64,000 nucleotides of DNA from Pseudomonas sp. RIT-PI-q (GTDB taxonomy: Bacteria; Pseudomonadota; Gammaproteobacteria; Pseudomonadales; Pseudomonadaceae). A program made the translations under genes and the position numbers. The notes under the pieces are model-generated. The model made no database searches. It had not been told where the DNA came from and was given only the letters and a program-made list of their open reading frames with translations. The stretch spans positions 558,001-622,000 of the forward strand of contig NZ_LHPC01000028.1 in NCBI RefSeq assembly GCF_001297125.1, in the 5' to 3' direction. Below are positions 46,251-54,340 of the stretch, in pieces (the stretch's first letter is position 1; every line of letters starts with the position of its first letter).

Positions 46251-46622
46251 TCAGTGACGCTTGTGACCTTTGGCCAGGTTGCTACCCACGCCGCCGCCCA
46301 ATGCGCCGCCCAAACCTGCGCCGATGGTGGAGCCAGTCTTGCCACCCAGGCTGTTGCCGATCACCGAACCACCGGCCGCGCCAACGCCGCCGCCAATGGC
46401 TGCTTTAGTACGGCTGCCTTTGCGTGCGGCAACGGCACTGCCCGCTGCACCTGCAACGCCTGCACCAATCGCTGCACCGGTGCTGCCGCCCATGCTTTGG
46501 CCAACCACGTTGCCCAGCGCGCCACCCAGACCACCGCCGATCGCGGCAGTGCCGTCACCAGCAGCCATCGCACCTTGAGCAACCAGAAGCCCAAGAACCA
46601 AAGCAGGCAGTGTTAAACGCAT
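46251..46622 (-). CDS. Glycine-zipper exported protein (copy 2)
   Basis: 123 residues from the ATG at 46622 (MRLTLPALVLGLLVAQGAMA), a start shared in position and sequence with copy 1. Signal peptide plus glycine-zipper region (GGGLGGALGNVVGQSMGGST), ending in LAKGHKRH rather than the long Lys/His tail of copy 1. The near-identical leader and repeats show a tandem duplication followed by divergence at the tail. Confidence 0.88.
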   Translation of the reverse strand: MRLTLPALVLGLLVAQGAMAAGDGTAAIGGGLGGALGNVVGQSMGGSTGAAIGAGVAGAAGSAVAARKGSRTKAAIGGGVGAAGGSVIGNSLGGKTGSTIGAGLGGALGGGVGSNLAKGHKRH

Positions 46623-46761
46623 GACGAAAACCTCAAAAATAGGGGGAAACCGAAAGCCGGGGATTGAAAGCTTTAGCGCAGGGAACGTCCACACAAAAAC
46701 GTCCTCTCCTCGCAAATAGCGACGATTGGACAGCATTTATGGAAAAGGTTTTATGGCAGGC

Positions 46762-46788
46762 AAAAAAAAGCCCGCTGGGGAACGGGCT
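46762..46788 (-). terminator. Leftward terminator without an assigned gene
   Basis: AGCCCG-TTCCCCAG-CGGGCT followed by eight T when read leftward. The next upstream terminator on this strand is at 46892, so only about 100 bases separate the two; a short transcript could end here. Confidence 0.75.
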
Positions 46789-46891
46789 AGGAGTTGCTTT
46801 CTAACGGATGAGTTGAGCCTACGTAAGACGTTGTGAAAACTTTGTGAAAGACGCCGCCCGAAACGTTCGCTGTCACACATCCTCCAGACAT

Positions 46892-46917
46892 AAAAAAACC
46901 CCGTTCGATGACGGGGT
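46892..46917 (-). terminator. Terminator downstream of the 62-residue CxxC protein
   Basis: Read leftward, CCCCGT-CATCGA-ACGGGG is followed by a run of T. It lies just after the stop of the gene at 46934. Confidence 0.85.
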
Positions 46918-46933
46918 CTGTCCGGTGGTTTCA

Positions 46934-47122
46934 TCACTTCCTGGCAGGCGCCGTTACCTTGGGCAAGAATTTCGCCTTCGGTCCTCCGCTTACCTTGGAT
47001 TTCATCTTGCCAACCTCGGCCTGGTCTTCACCGAAGCCAGCCACGTACTCCGTCTGGCCACACTGCACGCAATTGTTGATCGGAAACTCTGCCCCGTCGT
47101 CTTCGATATACGGATCAGTCAT
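46934..47122 (-). CDS. Small hypothetical protein with one CxxC motif
   Basis: 62 residues, MTDPYIEDDGAEFPINNCVQ then CGQTEYVAGF, so one CxxC pair (CVQC). The C-terminus is basic (KSKVSGGPKAKFLPKV). A single CxxC could bind metal in a dimer. No family is recognised. A strong terminator directly downstream supports a real gene. Confidence 0.6.
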   Translation of the reverse strand: MTDPYIEDDGAEFPINNCVQCGQTEYVAGFGEDQAEVGKMKSKVSGGPKAKFLPKVTAPARK

Positions 47123-47270
47123 AAATTCGCCCCTCTCAAAAACGGGATCGACACCGGCAAGCCCTATTTGCCTGAAAAATATCGACCACCAAGGATTTTG
47201 AGACTAGCCGGTCATTACTGGACTTGTAGTTCAGATTGCTGAACGCCCGACGAATGGCCTCTCGTCAGGC

Positions 47271-47591
47271 TCACCGCAGTTTGACCGCCGTCCCGGTCAC
47301 GAACACCACCACCATCCCACCCTTCCCGGCCGGCATACTGATCTCGAAATCGAGCCCCACCACCGCATCCGCCTGAAGCGCCCGCGCCCGTTCCTTGATT
47401 TCGTCAGTGGCCTGGATACGCGCTTCCTTCAACGCCCGCTCCAACGTCTGCGAGCGCCCACCGAAAAAATCGCGCATCCCGGCGAACATATCGCGGACAA
47501 CGTTGACCCCCTGCACCGACTCGGCGCTGACGATGTCCAGGTACGCAGTGATTTGCCGGCCTTCGATGGTGTGGGTTGTGGTGGTGATCAT
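47271..47591 (-). CDS. YbjQ/UPF0145 family protein
   Basis: 106 residues matching the YbjQ heavy-metal-binding-like family (TTTHTIEGRQITAYLDIVSA, NVVRDMFAGMRDFFGGRS, ARALQADAVVGLDFE). Full length for the family, which forms small pentameric rings; its physiological role is not established. Confidence 0.9.
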   Translation of the reverse strand: MITTTTHTIEGRQITAYLDIVSAESVQGVNVVRDMFAGMRDFFGGRSQTLERALKEARIQATDEIKERARALQADAVVGLDFEISMPAGKGGMVVVFVTGTAVKLR

Positions 47592-47643
47592 GAGATTTCC
47601 TTGTTCATAGAGGCGCGTTTCCCCCCAAAGGTTTGACGAAAAT

Positions 47644-47668
47644 AAAAAAGCCCAGCATCGGCTGGGCT
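47644..47668 (-). terminator. Terminator of the zeta-toxin operon
   Basis: GCCCAGC-CGAT-GCTGGGC followed by TTTTTT read leftward, downstream of the 60-residue gene. Confidence 0.88.
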
Positions 47669-47692
47669 TCGAAATTCAGGTATCGCTAATCT

Positions 47693-47875
47693 TTAGCCAT
47701 TTTTCTCGGACGCCTTTTTCACCTTCTTGATCGCCTCAGCCTTCTCAATAACATCCCGTTGAGAAGCAATAGCTTTGTTGATCACAGCATTGTAGACATC
47801 CCGTTTGGTCTCTGCGGATGCCTTGGTGAAAAAGTCAGCCAAGGGACTGGAAGCCCCGTCTTTAGCTGCGTTCAT
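47693..47875 (-). CDS. Small hypothetical protein at the end of the zeta-toxin operon
   Basis: 60 residues (MNAAKDGASSPLADFFTKAS, then KRDVYNAVINKAIAS), helical and Lys-rich at the end. Its start overlaps the zeta-toxin 3' end by 14 bases and has GGAG upstream, so it is translationally linked. An antitoxin or partner role is possible by position only; it does not look like the epsilon antitoxin. Confidence 0.6.
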   Translation of the reverse strand: MNAAKDGASSPLADFFTKASAETKRDVYNAVINKAIASQRDVIEKAEAIKKVKKASEKNG

Positions 47876-48627
47876 GAATATGTACTCCGGTTAACAGCTC
47901 GATAAGCTCAAATTGATCATAGGTGTCGGGAATGAGAGCGTCAATCTGCTCCACGCTGACGCCACCTTCGAAGAACGAAGCCGTGCCATCCGTATTCTTG
48001 ATGATCAAATCCACGAAAAACCGCTCGCCGTAACATCTGCGAAGCTCAACTACATTTCTCCTTGCAGCAAGATACTGAGCCACAAATGCATCCAAAGGGA
48101 TGTTACGTCCTTCCGTAATCTCACGCGCCTGAACGAACTGCCAAGCAAGTCTCGGCTCCTGATAAACATAAATAACCTGAGCGATTCGTTGACTCGCCAA
48201 TACCCTACTGATGTTTCTCTTCGCGACGTCGATATTGGCCAACGTCCCGTCGAGCAGGAACGAGATCCGCTTTTCGAATACCCGATCTAAAACCCTTTCC
48301 AGAATCTTCGTTACGGCGCGTTGATAAAGATAAGAATTTCCACCCGAGTAACCCGGAATCAAACACCTATAGTCGTCAGGATCAATTCGTAGAACTTTCT
48401 TTGCCGGGACACCCGGAATGCCCTGTTCAAGAACCTCCACCATCGCTTTCGATATCTCGGTTTTCCCTGCCCCGGGGGACCCCGCCATGAAAACGGTCAA
48501 TGGTGAGGTCCGCAGGAAACATGCCGGTGTCAGCGATTGTCCTCGCTAATCTGGCTCGGTTTGCTCTCGCGAACTCAAAGGCCTCCTCTTCAATTGCTTT
48601 TTCTTCGGGAGTCATATCAATGCTCAT
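47862..48627 (-). pseudogene. Zeta-toxin family kinase with an apparent +1 frameshift
   Basis: From the ATG at 48627 the frame reads MSIDMTPEEKAIEEEAFEFA through RTIADTGMFPAD. It then continues in the next frame as SPLTVFMAGSPGAGKTEISK. Removing one base of the GG at 48507-48508 (CC on the coding strand, GACCTC) joins the two. The second frame (to 47862) holds the Walker A loop GSPGAGKTE, the Asp of RIDPDDYRCLIPGYSG and LLDGTLANIDVAKRN, as in zeta/PezT kinases that phosphorylate UDP-N-acetylglucosamine. A TTG at 48500 could start a 212-residue product without the N-terminal helices. The ATG overlaps the stop of the upstream hydrolase (TGATG). A sequencing error, real decay or programmed shifting cannot be told apart here. 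Confidence 0.75.
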
Positions 48628-49964
48628 CAAGGCAATTTCGACAAATACCGAGCCAGCGCATCAAATGCCGGCAACGTAACAGGATCATTGGCCGAATTAC
48701 TCGCGACCGGATGCGAGGCATAACGAACGATCACCATCTCAGCCTTCGGGTCGACATAGATGCGCTGGCCATGAACGCCGCGCGCCATGAACGCGCCGCC
48801 CTCCTTGTCCGTCACCCACCACATCGACCGATAACTCCAGCCTTTGAGCAAGTCATAACCGGCCTTGGCGAACGCCTGTTTATCGCCTCCACGACGGATG
48901 TCGTCCACCACCGCTTTTGGCACGATCTGTTGACCCTCGAACTGGCCGTCATTGCGCAGCATTTCGCCAAATCGTGCGAGGTCGCGCAGGCTGGTGTTCA
49001 AACCGCCGCCGGCAAACGGAGTACCGATCGAGTCCACCGTGAAATAGGCGTCCTGCTCGACGCCGAGGCGACTCCAGATACGTTCCGACAACAATTGCGC
49101 GACGTTGCGGCCGGTCACTCGAGCGATGACCCAGCCCAATACATCGGTGTTGACGGTTTTGTAGCCGAACGCGCTGCCGTGTTGACCTTGCAACTGCACG
49201 GTCTGCAAAAACTCGTAGTAGCTTCGCGGCCCGGTGTAGTCCTTGGGCTTGGGCAAAGGGCTGCCGGCTTTTGCATGCGCCCAGACCTCGGCGTTCGGGT
49301 CGGCGTAGTCTTCGCTGTATTTAAGCCCCGTCGTCATGTCCAGGACCTGGCGCACCGTGGCGCTGCCAAAGGCGGAACCCGCGAGTTCGGGGACGTAGTC
49401 GGCAACGTGCTTGTTTGCATCGATACGCCCTTCAGCCACCAACATTGCGCCCAGCGTGCCAACCACGGATTTGGTGACCGACATCGCCGCGTGCTGACCG
49501 TCGGGTTTCAGCACGCCGAAGTAACGTTCGTAGACAACTTTCCCACGGTGCATCACCAGGATGCCGTCGGTGTAGGTCGCTGCGAGGGATTGATCCCATG
49601 TCATCGACGCCTTTGCGCCGAGCGGGACGAAACTGATGGCGTCGATGTCTTCGCGCAATGCCGATGCCAAGGAAACAGGAGCGCCAAGCCCCCGTGAAAC
49701 ATTGATTGTTGGCATGAGCTGACGGAAGTTCGAGACGCTCCAGCGCATCGCCGGAAACTGAAAATAGCTGCCATCGTCAAAACGCACTGTGCGATCGGCG
49801 GGAGGCGGAGAGCCGACCATCCAGCCCAGTTTTGCAGGATCGCTGGCTGCGGCGTCGGGATAGGTTGCAGGGGTGGAGGCGATGGCAAGGGAGGACATGA
49901 AGCCGATCAAAACGGCTGTCATGGATTTGGCCAAACGCAGGGAAGCGGCGCAGGGAGGGCACAT
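48627..49964 (-). CDS. Exported beta-lactamase-family serine hydrolase
   Basis: 445 residues from the ATG at 49964 (MCPPCAASLRLAKSMTAVLI), with a signal peptide ending SSLAIAS; the ATG at residue 15 is an alternative start. The catalytic Ser-x-x-Lys is in AAMSVTKSVVG, and the Tyr/Asn region is FGYKTVNTDVLGW. It resembles EstB or 6-aminohexanoate-dimer hydrolase-type esterases more than true beta-lactamases. It lies upstream of and overlaps the zeta-toxin gene by TGATG, a curious coupling. Confidence 0.85.
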   Translation of the reverse strand: MCPPCAASLRLAKSMTAVLIGFMSSLAIASTPATYPDAAASDPAKLGWMVGSPPPADRTVRFDDGSYFQFPAMRWSVSNFRQLMPTINVSRGLGAPVSLASALREDIDAISFVPLGAKASMTWDQSLAATYTDGILVMHRGKVVYERYFGVLKPDGQHAAMSVTKSVVGTLGAMLVAEGRIDANKHVADYVPELAGSAFGSATVRQVLDMTTGLKYSEDYADPNAEVWAHAKAGSPLPKPKDYTGPRSYYEFLQTVQLQGQHGSAFGYKTVNTDVLGWVIARVTGRNVAQLLSERIWSRLGVEQDAYFTVDSIGTPFAGGGLNTSLRDLARFGEMLRNDGQFEGQQIVPKAVVDDIRRGGDKQAFAKAGYDLLKGWSYRSMWWVTDKEGGAFMARGVHGQRIYVDPKAEMVIVRYASHPVASNSANDPVTLPAFDALARYLSKLP

Positions 49965-50046
49965 GGTGTCGAATCCGTTCGAGGGGTTTGGCAGTCTAAC
50001 AGGTGGGCGGAAGTAGCCTGAAGTTAGGCGGATATCCACTAGCCAG

Positions 50047-50451
50047 TCAGTATTCCGGAAAATCGTCCAGATAACACACTGGCGAACTGGAGCTTGAGAA
50101 GCGATCAAGCTCCTCCTCCAACCATTGAGCGAGAACAACGGCATTGTTTGCCTGCGGATCTTTGGCCCCATAGACCAGGGTAAGCATGCCCCTTGCGGCA
50201 AACTGCAAAAGCTCCCACCAATTCTGTGGGCGAGCAGCCAGTTCAAGACGATAGGCAACGGTGAACTGTGCGAAATCCAGCTCCCCGGTTTTGAAAGTCT
50301 TATGCAGTTGAGTAGAAGGTGCGACGTCTGGTAACCATGCGTTTAACTGCAACTGATCTTTCTGACAATTTCGTGGCCAAAGGCGATCTACGAGGATGCG
50401 GCGTCCGTCTTCGAGAGTTGCGGGGGTATAGGCATGTTTGCACTGGATCAT
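50047..50451 (-). CDS. DUF488 family protein (YeaO-like)
   Basis: 134 residues with RRILVDRLWPRNCQKDQLQL and the late TLVYGAKDPQANNAVVLAQW, which are DUF488 hallmarks. Small soluble protein of unknown function. Leftward, 83 bases before the hydrolase start. Confidence 0.88.
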   Translation of the reverse strand: MIQCKHAYTPATLEDGRRILVDRLWPRNCQKDQLQLNAWLPDVAPSTQLHKTFKTGELDFAQFTVAYRLELAARPQNWWELLQFAARGMLTLVYGAKDPQANNAVVLAQWLEEELDRFSSSSSPVCYLDDFPEY

Positions 50452-50504
50452 GACTACCTGATAAATACCAAGCTCTCATCGAGAGTGTTATTAAACAGAG
50501 AGGA

Positions 50505-50712
50505 CTATAGAAGCTTGATCAACACCGCAGTAATGGTCGCCACCGTGCCGATCAGGCCAGTCGCAACGGCTACCGGATACCAAAACGTTTCACGGGTCAT
50601 CTTGCCTGCCTCGGCGTTCAGCTTGCGCTGCTCAGCGATCAGCTTGACGATCCACATGAACCTTTTCCAGCTCGGCCTGCTTCATGGTGAGTTCCTGCAT
50701 GTGCCCTTGCAT
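50505..50712 (-). pseudogene. Small membrane protein gene with an apparent frameshift
   Basis: From the ATG at 50712 the frame reads MQGHMQELTMKQAELEK and soon meets a stop. The next frame gives IVKLIAEQRKLNAEAGKMTR, followed by one membrane helix (FWYPVAVATGLIGTVATITA) and a TAG at 50507. Deleting one base of the CC at 50661-50662 restores one frame of about 68 codons. The type (short coiled coil plus C-terminal helix) is common near tRNA or phage-derived regions. Confidence 0.6.
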
Positions 50713-50921
50713 TCATTCTGTACCCTGAAGGCGCATAGCGAATACCCCCTCCGATGTGGCTCATGTCAGATATCAAAACCTATGGAAGCCCCAAACTACC
50801 TGGCTTTCCAGCGATGTTTCCCACTCGCCAGTCACTTTTCCCACAGCAATTTCGGAAGCGCCTCCGCTGACAGGAGGGGCCAATACCCTCGTAACCCAAG
50901 AAATTCAAACGCCAGAAACCA

Positions 50922-50958
50922 CAAAACCCCTGACTTCTCTCGAAATCAGGGGTTTTGC
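50922..50958. terminator. Terminator downstream of tRNA-Ser
   Basis: CAAAACCCCTGA-N12-TCAGGGGTTTTG is a perfect stem, downstream of the leftward tRNA. Between 50713 and 50921 nothing convincing was seen. Confidence 0.88.
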
Positions 50959-50970
50959 TTACATCGAATT

Positions 50971-51060
50971 TGGCGGTGAAGGAGAGATTCGAACTCTCGA
51001 TACAATTTCTTGTATACACACTTTCCAGGCGTGCTCCTTAAGCCACTCGGACACTTCACC
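50971..51060 (-). tRNA. tRNA-Ser (anticodon GGA)
   Basis: Read leftward it starts GGTGAAGTGTCCGAGTGGCT and ends in CTTCACC, G and an encoded CCA. The acceptor stem is 7 bp, and the T arm GAGAGTTCGAATCTC has a perfect stem. The anticodon loop CTGGAAA gives anticodon GGA. The long variable arm (GTATACAAGAAATTGTATC) is typical of serine tRNAs. Confidence 0.96.
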
Positions 51061-51368
51061 GTATCTCGTCAAACATGTTCTGTCTGTCGAGGCGCGCTAA
51101 TGTAGTCGAAAGCTTTTCCGATGGCAAATATTTTTTTCAGAATTTTCATGCGCTTAGCGATTTTGTCGTTCCGACGCGTTTGAGGCCATGGCAAACCTGC
51201 CAATCTTCGGCTTCGCGTCCTCTCCTATATAGAGGGAAATGCACGGCGGGTGCGGCGGGCTCCGCTTGCCGGGCGGGGAAAGCGTGACTGGCGGGTCAGT
51301 CATGGCGCTTTACCTGACCTGCGGTGGTGGGTAACGTCTGCCTCAACTTTCATACAAGGAATTGCGTC

Positions 51369-52058
51369 ATGAGTGAGTTGATTTCCTACCATCTCGAAGA
51401 CGGTATCGCGACCCTGACCTTGAGCAATGGCAAGGTCAATGCCATCTCGCCGGATGTGATTGCTGCTTTTAACGCTGCGCTGGATCAGGCGGTCACTGAT
51501 CGTGCGGTGGTGATCATTACCGGTACGCCGGGGATTCTGTCCGGCGGTTATGATTTGAAGGTGATGACCGCCGGTCCTAAAGAAGCCGTGGCGTTGGTCA
51601 CGGCCGGTTCGACCCTGGCGCGTCGACTGTTGTCGCACCCCTTCCCGGTGATCGTCGCGTGCCCGGGGCATGCGGTGGCCAAGGGTGCGTTCCTGCTGTT
51701 GTCGGTGGATTACCGCATCGGTGTCGACGGCCCGTTCAGCATTGGCCTGAACGAAGTGCAGATCGGCATGACCATGCACCACGCCGGTATCGAGCTGGCT
51801 CGGGATCGTCTGAGCAAGTCGGCGCTTCACCGCTCGGTGATCAACGGTGAGATGTTCAATCCGCAGAGCGCCGTGAATGCGGGCTTCCTTGACGTCGTGG
51901 TATCGGCCGAGGAACTGCAAGGCGCGGCGCTGGCAGCGGCGCGTCAGTTGAAGAAGATCAACATGACCGCGCACAAGAACACCAAGCTCAAAGTGCGCAA
52001 GGCGCTGCTGGAGACCCTCGATAACGCGATCATCCTGGATCAGGAGCATATGGGTTAA
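51369..52058 (+). CDS. Crotonase (enoyl-CoA hydratase/isomerase) family protein
   Basis: 229 residues from the ATG at 51369, with AAGGAA upstream. Crotonase fold: IATLTLSNGKVNAISPDVIA, oxyanion-hole segment GILSGGYDLKVM and ACPGHAVAKGAFLLLSVDYR. The usual catalytic glutamates are not clear at the standard places (ALHRSV, where hydratases often have Glu), so the exact reaction is uncertain. It stands alone, with its own terminator. Confidence 0.88.
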   Translation: MSELISYHLEDGIATLTLSNGKVNAISPDVIAAFNAALDQAVTDRAVVIITGTPGILSGGYDLKVMTAGPKEAVALVTAGSTLARRLLSHPFPVIVACPGHAVAKGAFLLLSVDYRIGVDGPFSIGLNEVQIGMTMHHAGIELARDRLSKSALHRSVINGEMFNPQSAVNAGFLDVVVSAEELQGAALAAARQLKKINMTAHKNTKLKVRKALLETLDNAIILDQEHMG

Positions 52059-52078
52059 ACCCGCACGCGCTGCATCGA

Positions 52079-52106
52079 AAAGCCCGACCGTCGTGTCGGG
52101 CTTTTT
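52079..52106 (+). terminator. Terminator after the crotonase gene
   Basis: AAGCCCGAC-CGTC-GTGTCGGGCTT followed by TTT: strong hairpin with T tract. Confidence 0.9.
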
Positions 52107-52272
52107 CATACGCGTATTGTTTAAAAGCCTACAACCGCTCTAGAAAGCGTCTGACCCATAAGTCGGAAACATGCGCTCAAACATCGGCTATCTCCTACCT
52201 CTATAGCGGCAATTGCCGAAAACAGTGCACATCCGTACACTGCGCCACCTTTTGTCCCGGTGGGGCCTGTAA

Positions 52273-52995
52273 ATGCTGTTCGTGTTTCGTATGTTGTTGA
52301 TGGGCCTGCACTTTATTCTGGCCGGTGTGCTTGGGGTACTTCTGGGCCTGTGCCGTCCGTTCACCCCGGACAACAGCCGTTTGTGCGCCCGCCTGTATGC
52401 GTGGCCGGCGATGTGCATTCTGCGTTTGCGGGTGAAGGCTGAAGTCGGACCGTTGATGGATAAACCCGACAGTTGCGTGATCATCGCCAACCACCAATCC
52501 AACTATGACCTGTTTGTGTTCGGCAACGTGGTGCCCCGCCGCACCGTGTGCATTGGCAAGAAGAGCCTGAAATGGGTGCCGCTGTTCGGGCAGTTGTTCT
52601 GGCTGGCGGGCAATGTGTTGATCGATCGCGGCAATGCGCAGAAGGCGCGCCAGTCGATGTTGACCACGACCCACACGCTGCAAAACGAAGACACTTCGAT
52701 CTGGGTTTTCCCGGAAGGCACGCGCAACCTGGGCGAAGAGTTGCTGCCGTTCAAAAAAGGCGCGTTCCAGATGGCCATCGCCGCTGGGGTGCCGATTGTT
52801 CCGGTGTGCGTCAGCAGTTACGTCAAACACATGCGATTGAACCGCTGGCGCAGTGGGAAGATTTTGATTCGCTCGTTGCCGGCGATTCCTACGGCTGGAT
52901 TGAGCCTGGATGACATGCCGCTGTTGATCGCCCAGTGCCGCGAGCAGATGCGCGAGTGCATCGCCTCGATGGATCGGCAGCTGCAAGCTACCTGA
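52273..52995 (+). CDS. plsC: 1-acyl-sn-glycerol-3-phosphate acyltransferase
   Basis: 240 residues with an N-terminal membrane helix (FRMLLMGLHFILAGVLGVLL). Acyltransferase motifs: NHQSNYD (His-x4-Asp, about residues 73-79), VFPEGTRNLGEE and a following GVPIVPV. It makes phosphatidic acid from lysophosphatidic acid in the inner membrane. Other plsC paralogues may exist outside the window. Confidence 0.93.
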   Translation: MLFVFRMLLMGLHFILAGVLGVLLGLCRPFTPDNSRLCARLYAWPAMCILRLRVKAEVGPLMDKPDSCVIIANHQSNYDLFVFGNVVPRRTVCIGKKSLKWVPLFGQLFWLAGNVLIDRGNAQKARQSMLTTTHTLQNEDTSIWVFPEGTRNLGEELLPFKKGAFQMAIAAGVPIVPVCVSSYVKHMRLNRWRSGKILIRSLPAIPTAGLSLDDMPLLIAQCREQMRECIASMDRQLQAT

Positions 52996-53028
52996 TAAAC
53001 AAACCCGCCCGGCCTGATGCAATCAGTT

Positions 53029-53143
53029 GCAGGAGCGAGTTTTCTCCGGGCGGCGTTCCGACGATGGATCTGAAGGCTACGCGTTTATCCAGCGAACACG
53101 CGTTATCGTTAACGTCCATCGCGAGCGAGCTCGCTCCTACAAA
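53029..53143. repeat. Degraded REP pair, TCGCGAGCGAGCTCGCTCCTAC type
   Basis: One clear arm at 53118-53143. The opposite arm near 53029 (GCAGGAGCGAG) is decayed, and flanking text AACACGCGTTATCGTTAACG resembles the spacer of the element at 12359. Confidence 0.6.
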
Positions 53144-53270
53144 GGTCAGCGTTCGCTTAACGCCTTTTACCTACGAACTCTGCAGATTTCACTGACTCTC
53201 AAGTAGCAGACAAGGCTAAGCTGAACGCTGCCTGCCACTGCCATTTGCTAATAAGAAGTGAACCACCATC

Positions 53271-54242
53271 ATGGGTAGAGTTGTTGCTGCTGCGGTTTAC
53301 AGCGCCGGTAAGAAAGTCACCAATATCACCCTCGACGAAGGTGCTGCCTGGGCAGCAAAACCCGGCCACTTTGTCTGGATCGGCCTCGAAGAGCCGAACG
53401 CCCAGGAACTGTTCAATCTGCAACGCCAGTTCAACCTGCACGAACTGGCCATCGAAGATGCCCTGGAAAAACACAGTCGACCGAAGCTGGAAACCTTCGG
53501 AGATGCGCTGTTTATCGTGACGTACTCGCCGATCCGGCATGAAGGCAAACTGGAGTTCATCGAGACGCATATCTTTGCCGGCAACGGTTACATCATTACC
53601 GCGCGCAACGGTCACTCGGCGTCCTACGCCCACGTCCGACAGCGTTGTGAGGCGCGGCCGCTGCTGCTGGAGCACGGGGAGGATTTCGTTCTCTATGCCA
53701 TCCTCGACTTCGTGATCGAAAACTACCAACCGGTGGGCGAAGCGATTCATGCCGAAATCGATGAGCTTGAGCGCAACGTGATGTGTAGCTCGCTGAATGA
53801 GCGCGACATTCAGAATCTCCACAGCCTGCGCCGCGACGTGTTGCGTTTACGCCGTTATGCGGCGCCGATGGTGGAAATCGGCGAGGAACTGCAAAAGCTC
53901 AGCTTTCCGTTCATCGACAAGAACATGCGTCCGTACTTCCGCGATGTGCAGATCCACGTGACGCGGCAGATGGAAGACCTGACGACCCTGGCCGATATTG
54001 CCAGCCAGACGATTGAGGTCGGGGTGTTGCTGGAAGCGTCACGGCAGAGTGTGGTGCAACGCAAGTTTGCAGCGTGGGCGGCGATTCTGGCGTTCCCGAC
54101 GGCGGTGGCCGGAATTTACGGGATGAACTTCCAGAACATGCCGGAGTTGAGTTGGCATTACGGGTATTTCGGGGTCTTGGGGTTTATTGCGGTGGGGTGT
54201 GTGGGGTTGTGGGCGAGTTTCAAGAGGTCGGGTTGGCTGTAG
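53271..54242 (+). CDS. corA: Magnesium/cobalt transporter CorA
   Basis: 323 residues. A large cytoplasmic funnel domain with a long stalk helix is followed by two C-terminal membrane helices. The pore signature YGMNFQNMPE (near residue 283) is intact, unlike the GIN of CmaX in this window. Pentameric inner-membrane Mg2+ channel. Confidence 0.96.
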   Translation: MGRVVAAAVYSAGKKVTNITLDEGAAWAAKPGHFVWIGLEEPNAQELFNLQRQFNLHELAIEDALEKHSRPKLETFGDALFIVTYSPIRHEGKLEFIETHIFAGNGYIITARNGHSASYAHVRQRCEARPLLLEHGEDFVLYAILDFVIENYQPVGEAIHAEIDELERNVMCSSLNERDIQNLHSLRRDVLRLRRYAAPMVEIGEELQKLSFPFIDKNMRPYFRDVQIHVTRQMEDLTTLADIASQTIEVGVLLEASRQSVVQRKFAAWAAILAFPTAVAGIYGMNFQNMPELSWHYGYFGVLGFIAVGCVGLWASFKRSGWL

Positions 54243-54264
54243 CCGAGACCGGGTCGTTTGTGAG

Positions 54265-54332
54265 ATTCGCGGGCAAGCCTCGCTCCTACAGGGTTTCGGT
54301 GTACCTGTAGGAGCGAGGCTTGCCTGCGAAGC
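54265..54332. repeat. REP pair, TTCGCGGGCAAGCCTCGCTCCTAC type
   Basis: Inverted arms at 54265-54290 and 54305-54332 in a short spacer between convergent genes. Confidence 0.88.
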
Positions 54333-54340
54333 TTTTGGGG

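Noticed and set aside
45630..46622. Repeated GC-rich segments considered as a CRISPR or satellite repeat
   Set aside because: The repeats are coding glycine-zipper units in two paralogous genes with signal peptides; there are no evenly spaced identical repeats with unique spacers.
51015..51030. TTGTATACAC resembling the operator-like palindrome at 34162
   Set aside because: It is part of the variable arm of tRNA-Ser and explained by tRNA structure.
50756..51100. Rightward 114-codon frame covering the tRNA region
   Set aside because: It reads through the antisense of tRNA-Ser and a terminator, so it is not a gene.
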